From contig CAZKOX010000001.1 of the NCBI GenBank assembly GCA_964554485.1, positions 62,001 through 126,000 of the forward strand: 64,000 nucleotides of DNA. The letters run 5' to 3'. A program made the translations under genes and the position numbers. Below the pieces are notes generated by a model. That model had not been told where the DNA came from, did not search any database, and was given only the letters and a program-made list of their open reading frames with translations. Positions 54,014-62,980 of this stretch are shown here, piece by piece. The stretch comes from JBBQBM01 sp964554485. GTDB taxonomy: Bacteria > Patescibacteriota > Saccharimonadia > Saccharimonadales > JAGQMS01. Numbering within the stretch: position 1 is the stretch's first letter; the number at the start of each line of letters is the position of its first letter.

Positions 54014-54279
54014 AAAAGCACATGGAACATTTATTAAAATTAGATAACTCTGCCTTAACAAAAAAGAGGATAGAGCTAATGACTGAGATTACTGAAAGCC
54101 GGCGTGGAATTATTGGTGGTGAGATTCAGAACACCCAGGTTGTTAAGACAAAACGAAAAGAGCTCGCAAGGGTTAATACATTACTTAACGCGTCAAGTAA
54201 TTCAGTTGAATCTACAGAAATAGTTAAGGCTGTAAAGACAAAACCAAAGACCGCCACTAAGACTAAGGAGACAAAATAA
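54010..54279 (+). CDS. rpmC: 50S ribosomal protein L29 (uL29)
   Basis: An 89-residue L29. Residues 1-60 form the normal two-helix L29; the last 25 are a lysine/threonine-rich extra tail ([14 protein letters not shown]). The helices are divergent from E. coli, but position between rplP and rpsQ and length support the call. Near the tunnel exit with L23. Confidence 0.8.
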   Translation: MKKHMEHLLKLDNSALTKKRIELMTEITESRRGIIGGEIQNTQVVKTKRKELARVNTLLNASSNSVESTEIVKAVKTKPKTATKTKETK

Positions 54280-54593
54280 TGGCTAAGATTTTAACTGGTG
54301 TGGTTGTTTCAAAGAAAACCGACAAAACCATTATTGTACTTGTCGAAACTCGTAAGACTCATCCAATCTATAAGAAGCAATATACTATTTCGCAGCGTAT
54401 CGCCGCCCATGATGAAACTAATCAGGCAAAAACCGGCGACAAGGTCACTATTGTTGAGACACGACCGATAAGTGCAACAAAACGCTTTAAATTAGAGAAT
54501 ATTGTAGCTAAAGCAGGCATTGAGCACGTTGATGAAGCTGACGTTCTTGAGGTTATTAAAGCAAAGAAAGTAGCCAAGGAAGAAACCAAATGA
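54279..54593 (+). CDS. rpsQ: 30S ribosomal protein S17 (uS17)
   Basis: A 104-residue S17: [31 protein letters not shown] start and a D-K-V-I-E-rich OB core, with an acidic/basic extension at the C-terminus. An early 30S body protein. Its TGA is within the rplN ATGA overlap. Confidence 0.94.
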   Translation: MAKILTGVVVSKKTDKTIIVLVETRKTHPIYKKQYTISQRIAAHDETNQAKTGDKVTIVETRPISATKRFKLENIVAKAGIEHVDEADVLEVIKAKKVAKEETK

Positions 54594-54958
54594 TACAGCA
54601 AGAATCAAGACTAGTCGTATGCGACAACAGTGGTGCAAAAGAAATACTTTGCATCCGTGTTCTTGGTGGCACGCGTCGACGATATGCTTTCATTGGTGAT
54701 GTTATCGTAGCTACCGTCAAAACAGCCAACCCAAGCGGTAACGTCAAGCGCAAACAAGTTGTTAAAGCCGTCGTTGTTCGTACGACAAATGCGATTCACC
54801 GAAAAGATGGCACAACTCTACGCTTTGACGAAAATGCAGCAGTAATTGTTGATGATTCGAAAGAGCCAAAAGGAACCCGTATTTTTGGACCAGTTCCTCG
54901 AGAATTACGAGAACTTGGCTATTCAAAGATCATTAGCTTAGCTCCGGAGGTACTCTAA
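54590..54958 (+). CDS. rplN: 50S ribosomal protein L14 (uL14)
   Basis: A 122-residue L14, normal size: [18 protein letters not shown] start, [30 protein letters not shown] core and the [28 protein letters not shown] end. Interface protein of the 50S. One base separates its stop from the rplX ATG. Confidence 0.96.
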   Translation: MIQQESRLVVCDNSGAKEILCIRVLGGTRRRYAFIGDVIVATVKTANPSGNVKRKQVVKAVVVRTTNAIHRKDGTTLRFDENAAVIVDDSKEPKGTRIFGPVPRELRELGYSKIISLAPEVL

Positions 54959-54959
54959 A

Positions 54960-55316
54960 ATGAGTCAACTAAAAAATAAGAATTTGCCAAAGAAAGTATT
55001 TAAGGTTCGCCTTAAGAAAAACGACTCGGTCGTTGTTATCTCAGGTAAATATAAAGGCAAGACTGGCAAAGTAACCGCCGTTCATCCAAGCCTAAACAAG
55101 GTTACGGTAGAAGGAATAAATATCGTCAAACGACATGTAAAATCTTCTAAAGCTAACCCTCAAGGAGCAATTTTGGAAGTTACTAAACCTATTTGGGTTA
55201 GTAAGGTGTCGATTGTTGAGCCAACTAGCAAGAAGCCAAGTAAAATCGGTTACAAAATAGATACTAAAGGCACTAAAACACGCGTCTTTAAGCGAACAGG
55301 TAAGGAAATTAAATAA
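54960..55316 (+). CDS. rplX: 50S ribosomal protein L24 (uL24)
   Basis: A 118-residue L24 with the KOW-type motif (KNDSVVVISGKYKGKTGKVTAVHPSLNKVTVEGINIVKRHVK). The ribosome binding site lies in the end of rplN. One of the first proteins to bind 23S rRNA. Stop overlaps rplE by one base. Confidence 0.95.
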   Translation: MSQLKNKNLPKKVFKVRLKKNDSVVVISGKYKGKTGKVTAVHPSLNKVTVEGINIVKRHVKSSKANPQGAILEVTKPIWVSKVSIVEPTSKKPSKIGYKIDTKGTKTRVFKRTGKEIK

Positions 55317-55990
55317 TGACTACTGCAAAACTAGATACAGCTCGAATGCGAGAGCAATACACCACAAAGTTCCAGAGTGAACTGTTGACTGATTTGAAGC
55401 TCGGAAATCTAAATGAAGTACCAAAACTTCAAAAGATTGTCCTAAACATCGGTCTTGGTCGTGCCAAAGAAGACAAGAAAATGATGGAAGTTGCTGCAAA
55501 TACTCTTCGGAAGATCACTGGTCAACAGCCAGTTGAAACTTTTGCGCGCATGTCGATTGCAACTTTCAAACTTCGTGAAGGCATGAAGATCGGTCTTAAG
55601 GTCACATTACGCGAAAATCAAATGTACGAATTCCTTGATCGTTTGATTACGGTTGTACTGCCACGAGTACGTGACTTCCACGGTGTATCACTCAAAGCTT
55701 TTGACAAGCAAGGTAATTACAGCCTAGGTTTAACAGATCAGTCTGTTTTCCCTGAGTTAAGCTTTGAAGAAACGACTACACTTCATGGTCTACAGATAAT
55801 TTTTGTTATCGATAATGGAAGCCCGGAAAACTCTAAGGCTCTACTTGAGAAATTTGGTATGCCTTTTGAGAAGCCAGTTGTCAAACAAGAGGCCGCAAAA
55901 CCGCTTCCAGTAGCACCAGTGGTCGAAGAAGAGGTTGTGATAGAAGATAAAGCAGAAAATGAAGAAGACACTAAGGGAGAGGACAAATAA
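55316..55990 (+). CDS. rplE: 50S ribosomal protein L5 (uL5)
   Basis: A 224-residue L5. Residues about 1-180 are a standard L5 ([51 protein letters not shown]). The remaining 44 residues are an extra tail rich in valine, lysine and glutamate. Binds 5S rRNA. Overlaps rpsN by one base. Confidence 0.95.
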   Translation: MTTAKLDTARMREQYTTKFQSELLTDLKLGNLNEVPKLQKIVLNIGLGRAKEDKKMMEVAANTLRKITGQQPVETFARMSIATFKLREGMKIGLKVTLRENQMYEFLDRLITVVLPRVRDFHGVSLKAFDKQGNYSLGLTDQSVFPELSFEETTTLHGLQIIFVIDNGSPENSKALLEKFGMPFEKPVVKQEAAKPLPVAPVVEEEVVIEDKAENEEDTKGEDK

Positions 55991-56259
55991 TGGCCAAGAA
56001 ATCTAGTCTCGCTAGAGACAAAAAACGACATCTTATGCATGATAAATATGCAGCGCTTCGTGCAGAACTTAAAGCTGTTGGTGATCTTGAAGGCTTACAC
56101 AAATTGCCTCGCAATTCGAGCCCAACACGGTTAAACAACCGATGCAGCGAAACCGGCCGATCTCGGGGATACATGCGCCGATTTGGCCTTTCAAGATTGT
56201 CTTTCAGAGAACACGCCAGCAAAGGTGAGATACCTGGCATAACGAAGTCGAGTTGGTAA
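55990..56259 (+). CDS. rpsN: 30S ribosomal protein S14 (uS14), zinc-free form
   Basis: An 89-residue S14 of the zinc-independent class. The region that in zinc-type S14 carries CxxC...CxxC has a single cysteine ([21 protein letters not shown]), so no metal can be held. It lies in the 30S head near S3 and S10. The TAA precedes the rpsH Shine-Dalgarno. Confidence 0.93.
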   Translation: MAKKSSLARDKKRHLMHDKYAALRAELKAVGDLEGLHKLPRNSSPTRLNNRCSETGRSRGYMRRFGLSRLSFREHASKGEIPGITKSSW

Positions 56260-56267
56260 GGAGAAAT

Positions 56268-56669
56268 ATGATAACAACTACAGATCCAATAGCAGATATG
56301 CTAACAAGAATCCGCAACGCCGCCGCTGTATCAAAGCGCGAGGTTGTATTGCCATATAGCAAAATGAAAGAAACAGTCGCTAAAGTACTTGTTAGTGCTA
56401 ATTTTGTTGACCGTGTTGAAGTTTCTCAGTCTGATTCCGGTTTTAAACAACTTAAGGTTGTTATAAACCAAGAAGATACCAACTCTCGTATTACTAGCAT
56501 TGAACGCATCAGCAAACCTGGACGCCGAGTTTACGTCGGAAGCGAAGGTATTCCTACTGTCCGACAAGGACGTGGCGTAGTGGTCGTGTCTACCTCAAGA
56601 GGAGTAATGACAGGGCGACAAGCACGCAAGGAAAAACTGGGCGGCGAATTAATTTGTAAGGTGTATTAA
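56268..56669 (+). CDS. rpsH: 30S ribosomal protein S8 (uS8)
   Basis: A 133-residue S8: TTDPIADMLTRIRNAAAVSKREVVLPYSKMK start and the VVSTSRGVMTGRQARKEKLGGELICKVY end. An in-frame GTG at 56253 would add 5 residues, but the ribosome binding site AAGGAG lies just before ATG 56268, so the shorter form was chosen. Binds the central domain of 16S rRNA. Confidence 0.95.
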   Translation: MITTTDPIADMLTRIRNAAAVSKREVVLPYSKMKETVAKVLVSANFVDRVEVSQSDSGFKQLKVVINQEDTNSRITSIERISKPGRRVYVGSEGIPTVRQGRGVVVVSTSRGVMTGRQARKEKLGGELICKVY

Positions 56670-56671
56670 TC

Positions 56672-57211
56672 ATGAGTCGAATAGGAAAACTACCAATCGA
56701 AATTCCAAACGGTGTGACAATCACTGTCGATTCTGATTTGATTTCTGTTACCGGACCAAAGGGTAATCTTAGCCAATTCACGATGCCTGGAGTAAAGGTT
56801 GAAGTCAAAGACAACCAAGTTATTGTCAGTCGCGAATCTGATGCCCGCGAACATCGCTCAAAGCATGGACTTATGCGTACTTTAATTAGCAATATGGTAG
56901 AAGGCGTAACAACCGGATTCACGAAACAGCTAGAACTAAATGGTGTAGGGTTTAGGGTGTCTGCTGAGGGTAACCGCTTGAAATTATCGCTAGGTTTTAG
57001 CCATGAAGTTATCTTTAGTATTCCAGAAGGTATTACAGCTTCAGTAGAAGGTAATATTATTACCATCGCCGGAATTTCTAAGCAACAAGTCGGACAGATT
57101 GCAGCTGAAATACGATCACTTAAAAAACCTGAACCATACAAGGGCAAGGGTCTAAAATATGTCGGCGAACGAATTATTCGAAAGAGCGGCAAGTCAGGTA
57201 AGGAGAAATAA
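56672..57211 (+). CDS. rplF: 50S ribosomal protein L6 (uL6)
   Basis: A 179-residue L6, normal length: MSRIGKLPIEIPNGV start, VTGPKGNL block and the KKPEPYKGKGLKYVGE end. Two similar alpha/beta domains. Near the sarcin-ricin loop. Its TAA overlaps the rplR ATG. Confidence 0.96.
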   Translation: MSRIGKLPIEIPNGVTITVDSDLISVTGPKGNLSQFTMPGVKVEVKDNQVIVSRESDAREHRSKHGLMRTLISNMVEGVTTGFTKQLELNGVGFRVSAEGNRLKLSLGFSHEVIFSIPEGITASVEGNIITIAGISKQQVGQIAAEIRSLKKPEPYKGKGLKYVGERIIRKSGKSGKEK

Positions 57212-57564
57212 TGAACAGACTTAGTAAAAAAGTAGATAGCTTAAAGGCTCGAAAACAGCGTATTCGAGCAAAGCTTAGTGGTACCGCACAGCGACCGCGG
57301 TTGACAGTTACTATTAGTAACACTCACGTATCGGCTCAGCTAATTGACGACGAAAGCAAATGTACCTTAGTGCAGGCAACGACTGTTGGCGGCAAGATCA
57401 CTGGAACTATGACCGAAAAAGCAACCGCTATTGGTACCGAAGTTGCCAAGAGAGCAAAAGCTGCTAAGATAAGCCAAGCTATATTTGATCGTAATGGTCG
57501 CTTGTATCATGGACGCGTAAAAGCTCTAGCTGAAGCCGCTCGTGCGGAAGGACTTAAGTTTTAA
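57211..57564 (+). CDS. rplR: 50S ribosomal protein L18 (uL18)
   Basis: A 117-residue L18: RIRAKLSGTAQRPRLTVTISNTHVSAQLIDD core and the FDRNGRLYHGRVKALAEAARAEGLKF end. Binds 5S rRNA with L5. Two bases separate it from rpsE. Confidence 0.95.
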   Translation: MNRLSKKVDSLKARKQRIRAKLSGTAQRPRLTVTISNTHVSAQLIDDESKCTLVQATTVGGKITGTMTEKATAIGTEVAKRAKAAKISQAIFDRNGRLYHGRVKALAEAARAEGLKF

Positions 57565-57566
57565 TT

Positions 57567-58142
57567 ATGAAACCAAATCGAGACATGCCAGAAAAAGATA
57601 CCGGATTCACAGAAAATGTGATCTCTATTGACCGTGTTGCCCGTGTTGTCAAAGGTGGACGTCGTTTCCGTTTTAGAGCGCTTGTAGTTGTTGGTGACAA
57701 ATCAAACAAAGTCGGTATTGGAATTGCAAAAGGAGCAGACGTTACGACAGCAGTTTCAAAAGCAACAGATATTGCTAAAAAAAATCTAGTAGCTATCTCA
57801 GTTGTTAACGGTACTTTAGCTCATGATGTATACGCCAAGGTTGGTGGAGCAAAGATATTAATCAAACCAGCGTCAGCCGGTACAGGTTTAATCGCTGGTG
57901 GTGTTGTTCGTTCTCTGCTAGAAGCGGTTGGCATTAATAATGCAATTTCTAAATCACTTGGTTCAAGTAATAAAATCAACATGGCCTATGCTTCACTTGA
58001 AGCACTTGCCAGTATTCAACCAAGAGAATCTTGGGTAACAACTAAAAACTACAAAGCTAACAAACCAATGTCAGAAAAGAAACAAAGTCCAGTAGCGCCA
58101 AAAACTACTGCTGGAAAGGCTAAAGCTGGAGTCGCAAAATGA
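57567..58142 (+). CDS. rpsE: 30S ribosomal protein S5 (uS5)
   Basis: A 191-residue S5: [44 protein letters not shown] is the double-stranded RNA-binding domain. A C-terminal lysine-rich tail is extra. Important for decoding accuracy. Directly followed by rplO in ATGA overlap: no rpmD (uL30) gene is present where most bacteria have it. Confidence 0.95.
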   Translation: MKPNRDMPEKDTGFTENVISIDRVARVVKGGRRFRFRALVVVGDKSNKVGIGIAKGADVTTAVSKATDIAKKNLVAISVVNGTLAHDVYAKVGGAKILIKPASAGTGLIAGGVVRSLLEAVGINNAISKSLGSSNKINMAYASLEALASIQPRESWVTTKNYKANKPMSEKKQSPVAPKTTAGKAKAGVAK

Positions 58143-58609
58143 AATTTAACGAACTAAAAGTAACGCGTACTAAAAAATCAAACCGTGTCGGTCGCGGAAT
58201 TTCTGCTGGTCAGGGAAAAACAGCTGGCCGAGGTACTAAAGGTCAAAATTCAAGAACTGGTGGTGGCGTTCGTCCTGGATTTGAAGGTGGCCAAATGCCG
58301 CTGGCTATGCGCATACCAAAACTTCGCGGTTTTAATAGCAAGCGACCATTGGTTGAAGAAGTTTACACTTCACACCTGAAGTCTCTTAAAACTAAAACTG
58401 TAGACAATCTTGTTCTTGCCGAAGCTGGGCTTATTACTAATGAAAAGTCTTTAGTGAAGCTAATTTTTGACAAAGATCTAGAGCAGGCCTATAAGATCAG
58501 TCTTCAAGGTGCGTCGAAAAATGCGATCGCCGCCGTCAGTAAAGCTGGTGGTAGTTTTACGAAAGTTGCTAGAATTCGCAGCAAGTCTAGTAAAATTAAA
58601 GCTGATTAA
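58139..58609 (+). CDS. rplO: 50S ribosomal protein L15 (uL15)
   Basis: A 156-residue L15 starting [20 protein letters not shown], with the glycine-rich N-terminal [29 protein letters not shown] segment that penetrates the 50S. Overlaps rpsE by four bases. AGGAGGG after its stop serves secY. Confidence 0.95.
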   Translation: MKFNELKVTRTKKSNRVGRGISAGQGKTAGRGTKGQNSRTGGGVRPGFEGGQMPLAMRIPKLRGFNSKRPLVEEVYTSHLKSLKTKTVDNLVLAEAGLITNEKSLVKLIFDKDLEQAYKISLQGASKNAIAAVSKAGGSFTKVARIRSKSSKIKAD

Positions 58610-58631
58610 TATCTAATAGGAGGGTAACAAC

Positions 58632-60137
58632 GTGAAGTGGCGACTGATATGGCGTTCACTAAAAAACCGCGAAATGCAGAAGAAGATTTTCGCTGTTCTT
58701 TTTATGATCGTTGTTTTCCGTGTGCTCTCACAAATTCCGATTCCTTTCGCTGAACCCGCTCAATTACGCCAAGTTTTAGATAATATTTTTAGCTCTCAAG
58801 ACACCCCGCAGCTGCTTAGTTTTATGAATGTACTTAGCGGCGGAGCAATAGCCAATTTCTCGATAATGTTAGTCGGTCTTGGCCCTTACATTACATCGTC
58901 GATCATTATTCAGCTTTTGACCAAAGCTTTTCCAAAACTTGAGCAACTACAGAAGGAAGAGGGCGAGATGGGTCGCAAAAAAATTAGTCAGTACACTCGA
59001 ATGCTGACACTTCCCTTAGCAATTATTCAGTCAATTGGAACGATTTTTATCGTTCGCCAATCAGCCAATCAGTTTGGCGGTTTGGGAGACGTACTATCTG
59101 GTGCAACTATGGGACGCTGGGTATTGATGGTTGCAGCACTGACGGGAGGCGCGATGATACTGATGTGGTTAGGCGAACTCCTTACAGAAAGTGGACTTGG
59201 CAACGGTATCTCGCTACTAATCACAGTAGGTGTCGTTAGTAGCCTGCCTGGGATTGCCGGCACACTAGTTAGTTCGACAGTAAAAGAAGGGTCTAAGTTT
59301 GAGATTTTTGGTCGCACCTTGCCAATCGACGGACGTGGATTGTCGGTAAGTTTGACGATTTTAGCTCTAACTTTGGCCCTAATTCTAATTGTTGTATGCC
59401 TTAATGAGGCTCAGAGACGTATCTCGATCTCATATGCAAAGCGAGTCCAAGGTAATCGTAATTACGGCGATGTAAGCTCAGTATTGCCTATTAAAATGAT
59501 TTTAGCAGGAGTAATTCCGATTATCTTTGCACTGGCATTTTTGTCGATACCATCATTTATCGGTGGACTAATTCAGAACTCATCTAATCCAACTTGGGCA
59601 AATTTAGGCCAGAACCTAACAACATTGTTCCAGCAGCCACAAGCTCAGGCGTATTTATCGGGCGGCTGGCAGCCATATCTATACCCAGTTGCGTATTTTG
59701 TACTGGTTTTTACCTTCACGTTCTTCTATACCAACATTACTTTCAATGCCAAGGATATTGCCGAAAACCTTCAAAAACAAGGTGGATTTGTAGCTGACAA
59801 ACGTCCTGGTGGAGAGACAGAGAGGTACTTGTCGAAAGTCGTTAACAGTTTAACCTTATATGGTGCGTTTGCTTTGAGCTTCTTGGCGGTAATGCCTTAT
59901 GCATTGTTAATTCTGGCAGTGAAGTTCCCGAATCTTCCACTTCCTACTAACCAAATTCAAATTGGTGGCACCAGTATGCTGATTTTAGTGTCCGTGGCAC
60001 TTGAAACATTAAGACAAGTTGAGTCAAAAGCCTTAATGTTAACTTATGACGACTACAGCATATCTACAGAGGTAGAAAATATAAAATCTAAAAAAAGTAA
60101 AAACTTCTTGAAAAAAGTCTTTACAAGAGGTCGATAA
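58632..60137 (+). CDS. secY: preprotein translocase subunit SecY
   Basis: A 501-residue channel protein with about ten membrane helices and a GTG start behind a strong AGGAGGG. Recognisable blocks: FRVLSQIPIPF at helix 1, the plug/helix 2 region (FSIMLVGLGPYITSSII), GVIPIIFA, and the cytoplasmic C5 loop (GGFVADKRPGGETERYLSKVV). It is longer than usual (about 430), with an enlarged periplasmic segment around 310-350. No adk or map gene follows. Confidence 0.95.
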   Translation: MKWRLIWRSLKNREMQKKIFAVLFMIVVFRVLSQIPIPFAEPAQLRQVLDNIFSSQDTPQLLSFMNVLSGGAIANFSIMLVGLGPYITSSIIIQLLTKAFPKLEQLQKEEGEMGRKKISQYTRMLTLPLAIIQSIGTIFIVRQSANQFGGLGDVLSGATMGRWVLMVAALTGGAMILMWLGELLTESGLGNGISLLITVGVVSSLPGIAGTLVSSTVKEGSKFEIFGRTLPIDGRGLSVSLTILALTLALILIVVCLNEAQRRISISYAKRVQGNRNYGDVSSVLPIKMILAGVIPIIFALAFLSIPSFIGGLIQNSSNPTWANLGQNLTTLFQQPQAQAYLSGGWQPYLYPVAYFVLVFTFTFFYTNITFNAKDIAENLQKQGGFVADKRPGGETERYLSKVVNSLTLYGAFALSFLAVMPYALLILAVKFPNLPLPTNQIQIGGTSMLILVSVALETLRQVESKALMLTYDDYSISTEVENIKSKKSKNFLKKVFTRGR

Positions 60138-60142
60138 GTCGG

Positions 60143-60148
60143 TATAAT
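60143..60148 (+). promoter_or_regulatory. internal -10 box for infA
   Basis: TATAAT between secY and infA, 17 bases before ATG 60166. It may give the alpha-operon genes an extra start point. Confidence 0.4.
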
Positions 60149-60165
60149 CCACCCCTGTTGCACCT

Positions 60166-60384
60166 ATGGCTAATAATAAGGAAGTAATCGAACTCGCAGG
60201 CGTGATTGTAGAAACGCTTCCAGGAACACAATTTGTTGTGGAACTAGAAAATGGCCATAGAATCATCGCTCATGTCTCAGGACGAATGCGCAAGAATTAC
60301 ATTCGCTTAGTACCCGGAGACGGCGTGACGGTAGAATTGACACCTTATGATCTTACAAAGGGTCGGATTACCTATCGCAAGTAG
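60166..60384 (+). CDS. infA: translation initiation factor IF-1
   Basis: A 72-residue IF-1, the exact usual length, an S1-type OB fold with [47 protein letters not shown]. Occupies the 30S A site during initiation. Located between secY and rpmJ, as in many bacteria but without map and adk. Confidence 0.96.
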   Translation: MANNKEVIELAGVIVETLPGTQFVVELENGHRIIAHVSGRMRKNYIRLVPGDGVTVELTPYDLTKGRITYRK

Positions 60385-60411
60385 AAAATTTAATTGCACG
60401 AGGAAGAGTTT

Positions 60412-60528
60412 ATGAAGGTACGCGCTAGCGTCAAAAAAATTAGTCCAGACGACCAGATAGTACGACGTAAAGGTCGTGTCTACGTAATTAATAAACTTAA
60501 GCCTCGACATAAGCAGAGACAAGGTTAA
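60412..60528 (+). CDS. rpmJ: 50S ribosomal protein L36 (bL36), zinc-free
   Basis: A 38-residue L36: [10 protein letters not shown] start, RRKGRVYVI core and the KPRHKQRQG end match the family. The ligand cysteines are absent: the KICRNC-type site reads KISPDD and the third cysteine is replaced in VINKLK. Only the histidine (PRHKQ) remains, so no zinc is held. AGGAAG lies 7 bases upstream of the ATG. The rpsM start follows 3 bases after its stop. Confidence 0.93.
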   Translation: MKVRASVKKISPDDQIVRRKGRVYVINKLKPRHKQRQG

Positions 60529-60531
60529 TAA

Positions 60532-60918
60532 ATGGCTCGAATTAGCGGCATCACCATTCCTAGCGAAAAACAAGTCCACATCGCGTTGACTTACGTTTAC
60601 GGTATTGGTCCAAAAACTAGTCTATCGATCCTTGAGATGGCAAAGATTGAACCGACAGTTCGAGTTAAGCAGCTAACAGAGGATGAAATTAGTCGAATCC
60701 AGTCAACAATTGACAATAATTACATGGTTGAAGGTGATCTTCAGAGAATCGTCACAACTAACATTAAGCGTCTTAAGGACATCGGTGCGTATCGTGGTCT
60801 TCGACACAAAGCTAATCTTCCATCACGCGGTCAAAGAACACGTACAAATGCCCGTACACGACGTGGTAAGAAGATTACAGTCGGTGGTACAGCTAAAAAA
60901 GTAGCTGCTAAGACGTAA
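60532..60918 (+). CDS. rpsM: 30S ribosomal protein S13 (uS13)
   Basis: A 128-residue S13: MARISGITIPSEKQVHIALTYVYGIG start, RGLRHKANLPSRGQRTRTNARTRRGKKITVGG end. Links the two subunits and tRNA in the P site. Overlap-free; 3 bases after the rpmJ stop. Confidence 0.96.
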   Translation: MARISGITIPSEKQVHIALTYVYGIGPKTSLSILEMAKIEPTVRVKQLTEDEISRIQSTIDNNYMVEGDLQRIVTTNIKRLKDIGAYRGLRHKANLPSRGQRTRTNARTRRGKKITVGGTAKKVAAKT

Positions 60919-60932
60919 AAAACAGGAAAATT

Positions 60933-61394
60933 ATGAATAAAGAACAATCAACTCCAGAAATTATTGAAACACCGGATACAGCATTAGCTACCGATGTTGT
61001 TGACGCTCCAAAAGTCACAGCAAAGAAGAAAAAGCTAAAAAGAACAGTTCCAAACGGTCAAGTTCATATCAATGCCACATTTAATAACACTATTGTTACA
61101 GTCACAGATTCTAACGGTGGTGTTATTGCTGCAGCTAGCGCTGGAGCAGTTGGTTTTCGTGGTAGTAAAAAAGGCACTGCATATGCAGCGCAAGTTGCTG
61201 TCGACAAGGCAATTACTGCTGCCAAACAAAATAACGGCATGAGTCGAGTTGACGTATTTATCAGAGGTATAGGACAAGGACGCGATTCAGCTATTCGTGC
61301 TATTTCAGCACAGAATATGCAAATCGAATCTATTAAAGATCGTACCAGCATGCCGCATGCTGGTTGTCGCCCACGAAAGGCTCGTAGAGGTTAA
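60933..61394 (+). CDS. rpsK: 30S ribosomal protein S11 (uS11)
   Basis: A 153-residue S11. The core (from about residue 37, VPNGQVHINATFNNTIVTVTDSNGG) is normal with the C-terminal DRTSMPHAGCRPRKARRG. The first 35 residues are an extra acidic/lysine-rich tail. ACAGGAAAAT precedes the ATG. Close to the Shine-Dalgarno cleft. Confidence 0.95.
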   Translation: MNKEQSTPEIIETPDTALATDVVDAPKVTAKKKKLKRTVPNGQVHINATFNNTIVTVTDSNGGVIAAASAGAVGFRGSKKGTAYAAQVAVDKAITAAKQNNGMSRVDVFIRGIGQGRDSAIRAISAQNMQIESIKDRTSMPHAGCRPRKARRG

Positions 61395-61396
61395 TA

Positions 61397-62017
61397 ATGG
61401 CACGAAATACATCTTCAATCACTAAGCAGAGTCGCCGCGAAGGCTATGCACTACATCCAAAAGCTCACAAATACTTGGCTAAGCGAACAGCTATGCCTGG
61501 CGAAAAGGCAGGTCGTGGACGTCGAGCAACTTCAAGCCAGTATTCTTTGCAACTTCGAGAAAAACAAAAGGTAAGACGACTATATGGTCTCCTAGAACGA
61601 CAATTTGCGAAACTTATGAACGAAGCTTCACGTCGCCAAGGTGAATCCGGTGCAGTGTTACTTCAATACCTAGAACAGCGTATCGATAATGTTGTGTACC
61701 GTAGTGGATTTTCTGTTTCTCGACAAGGTGCTCGACAGCTTGTTAACCACGGTCATTTTGAGCTAAATGGTGTGCGTGTTGATATTCCATCAATCCGCTT
61801 AAAGGTTGGCGACGAAGTCGTATTACGAGAAGGCAGTAAAAAACGAGAATACTTTACAAGAATCGATGACTTGAGTCCGGCAAATCCAGACATGATACCT
61901 AACTGGCTTACAGTCGATCGAAAGAAGATGAAGATCACAGTCAAGAGTCTTCCAACCCGCGAAGATGCTGAATCTGATATTAACGAGCAATTAATAGTTG
62001 AGTATTACTCAAGATAA
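61397..62017 (+). CDS. rpsD: 30S ribosomal protein S4 (uS4), zinc-free
   Basis: A 206-residue S4. The S4 RNA-binding domain (EQRIDNVVYRSGFSVSRQGARQLVNHGHFELNGVRVDIPS) is intact. The N-terminus lacks the four cysteines of zinc-type S4, so this is the zinc-independent version. Starts 2 bases after the rpsK stop. Its end contains the Shine-Dalgarno of rpoA. Confidence 0.95.
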   Translation: MARNTSSITKQSRREGYALHPKAHKYLAKRTAMPGEKAGRGRRATSSQYSLQLREKQKVRRLYGLLERQFAKLMNEASRRQGESGAVLLQYLEQRIDNVVYRSGFSVSRQGARQLVNHGHFELNGVRVDIPSIRLKVGDEVVLREGSKKREYFTRIDDLSPANPDMIPNWLTVDRKKMKITVKSLPTREDAESDINEQLIVEYYSR

Positions 62018-62030
62018 GGGAGATTTTACA

Positions 62031-62978
62031 GTGTCAAAAACAATACATACACCAATACTAGCCAAGATCGACGAACATAGCCCAGTAAGCGCTACTTTTG
62101 TTATCGAACCTCTTCACACAGGTTACGGCATGACTTTAGGTAATAGCTTACGACGTGTTTTGCTTTCAAGCATTTCCGGCGCTGCTGTAACTGCTTTCAA
62201 AGTAGAGGGTGCAACTCATGAGTTCACCACTATTCCTGGTGTTAAGGAAGATATCGTTGATATCATGCTTAACCTCAAAGGAATTCGGTTTAAGGTATAT
62301 TCCGAAGAGCCTGTCGACCTTCGTATCGAGAAAAAGGGCAAAGGCGTCGTAACTGCTGCAGACATTGTTAAGCACGCTGATGTTGAAGTTGTTAATCCAA
62401 AGCACGTCATTTGTACTATTGATGACGACAAATCAAAAGTCGTCTTGGACCTTATCGTCGAAGTAAGCCGTGGCTATCGCTCAATCGAAGAAAGCGCCAA
62501 CAAAAAACCATCAGACATGATTGCTATTGATTCGATCTTTAGCCCAGTGCATCGAGTGCGCTACAGAGTAGAAGACACTCGTGTTGGTCAAATCACCGAC
62601 CTAGACAAGCTAAGCATTACTGTTGATACAGATGGCTCAATGACTCCAAAAGAAGCTTTTGAAGAAGCTGCAGCCATTTTGGTTAACCAATATACTGCTC
62701 TTGCCGGTTCAACAACCGTAGAAGCAGGTGCACCTCTAACTGCAAAGACCATTAACGAAGACGGTACACTTGGCGGCGATGATGACGCTAGCGAACTAAT
62801 GGTTCCAATTGAAGACTTGAATCTTTCAGCACGAACAACCAATGCCCTAATCAATAATGAAATCCATACTCTAAAAGATCTATTTTCACTAAGTGACATA
62901 GAGCTAAAGGAGCTAAAGGGCTTTGGTAGCAAAGCTTTGGACGAAGTTAAAGAGAAGATGGCGGAACTAGAGATTTAA
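62031..62978 (+). CDS. rpoA: RNA polymerase alpha subunit
   Basis: A 315-residue alpha subunit. The N-terminal dimerisation domain has GYGMTLGNSLRRVLLSSISGAAV; the C-terminal domain (about 240-315) is joined by a linker with a glycine/aspartate stretch and has the helix-hairpin-helix core (LNLSARTTNALINNEIHTLKDLF...). The start was chosen as GTG 62031 behind AAGGGAGA; an in-frame TTG at 61998 would overlap rpsD and has no ribosome binding site. Assembles with the zinc-free beta'. Confidence 0.95.
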   Translation: MSKTIHTPILAKIDEHSPVSATFVIEPLHTGYGMTLGNSLRRVLLSSISGAAVTAFKVEGATHEFTTIPGVKEDIVDIMLNLKGIRFKVYSEEPVDLRIEKKGKGVVTAADIVKHADVEVVNPKHVICTIDDDKSKVVLDLIVEVSRGYRSIEESANKKPSDMIAIDSIFSPVHRVRYRVEDTRVGQITDLDKLSITVDTDGSMTPKEAFEEAAAILVNQYTALAGSTTVEAGAPLTAKTINEDGTLGGDDDASELMVPIEDLNLSARTTNALINNEIHTLKDLFSLSDIELKELKGFGSKALDEVKEKMAELEI

Positions 62979-62980
62979 AG

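Noticed and set aside
61998..62030. TTG start for rpoA 11 codons upstream
   Set aside because: It overlaps rpsD and lacks a ribosome binding site, whereas GTG 62031 has AAGGGAGA and matches the family start.
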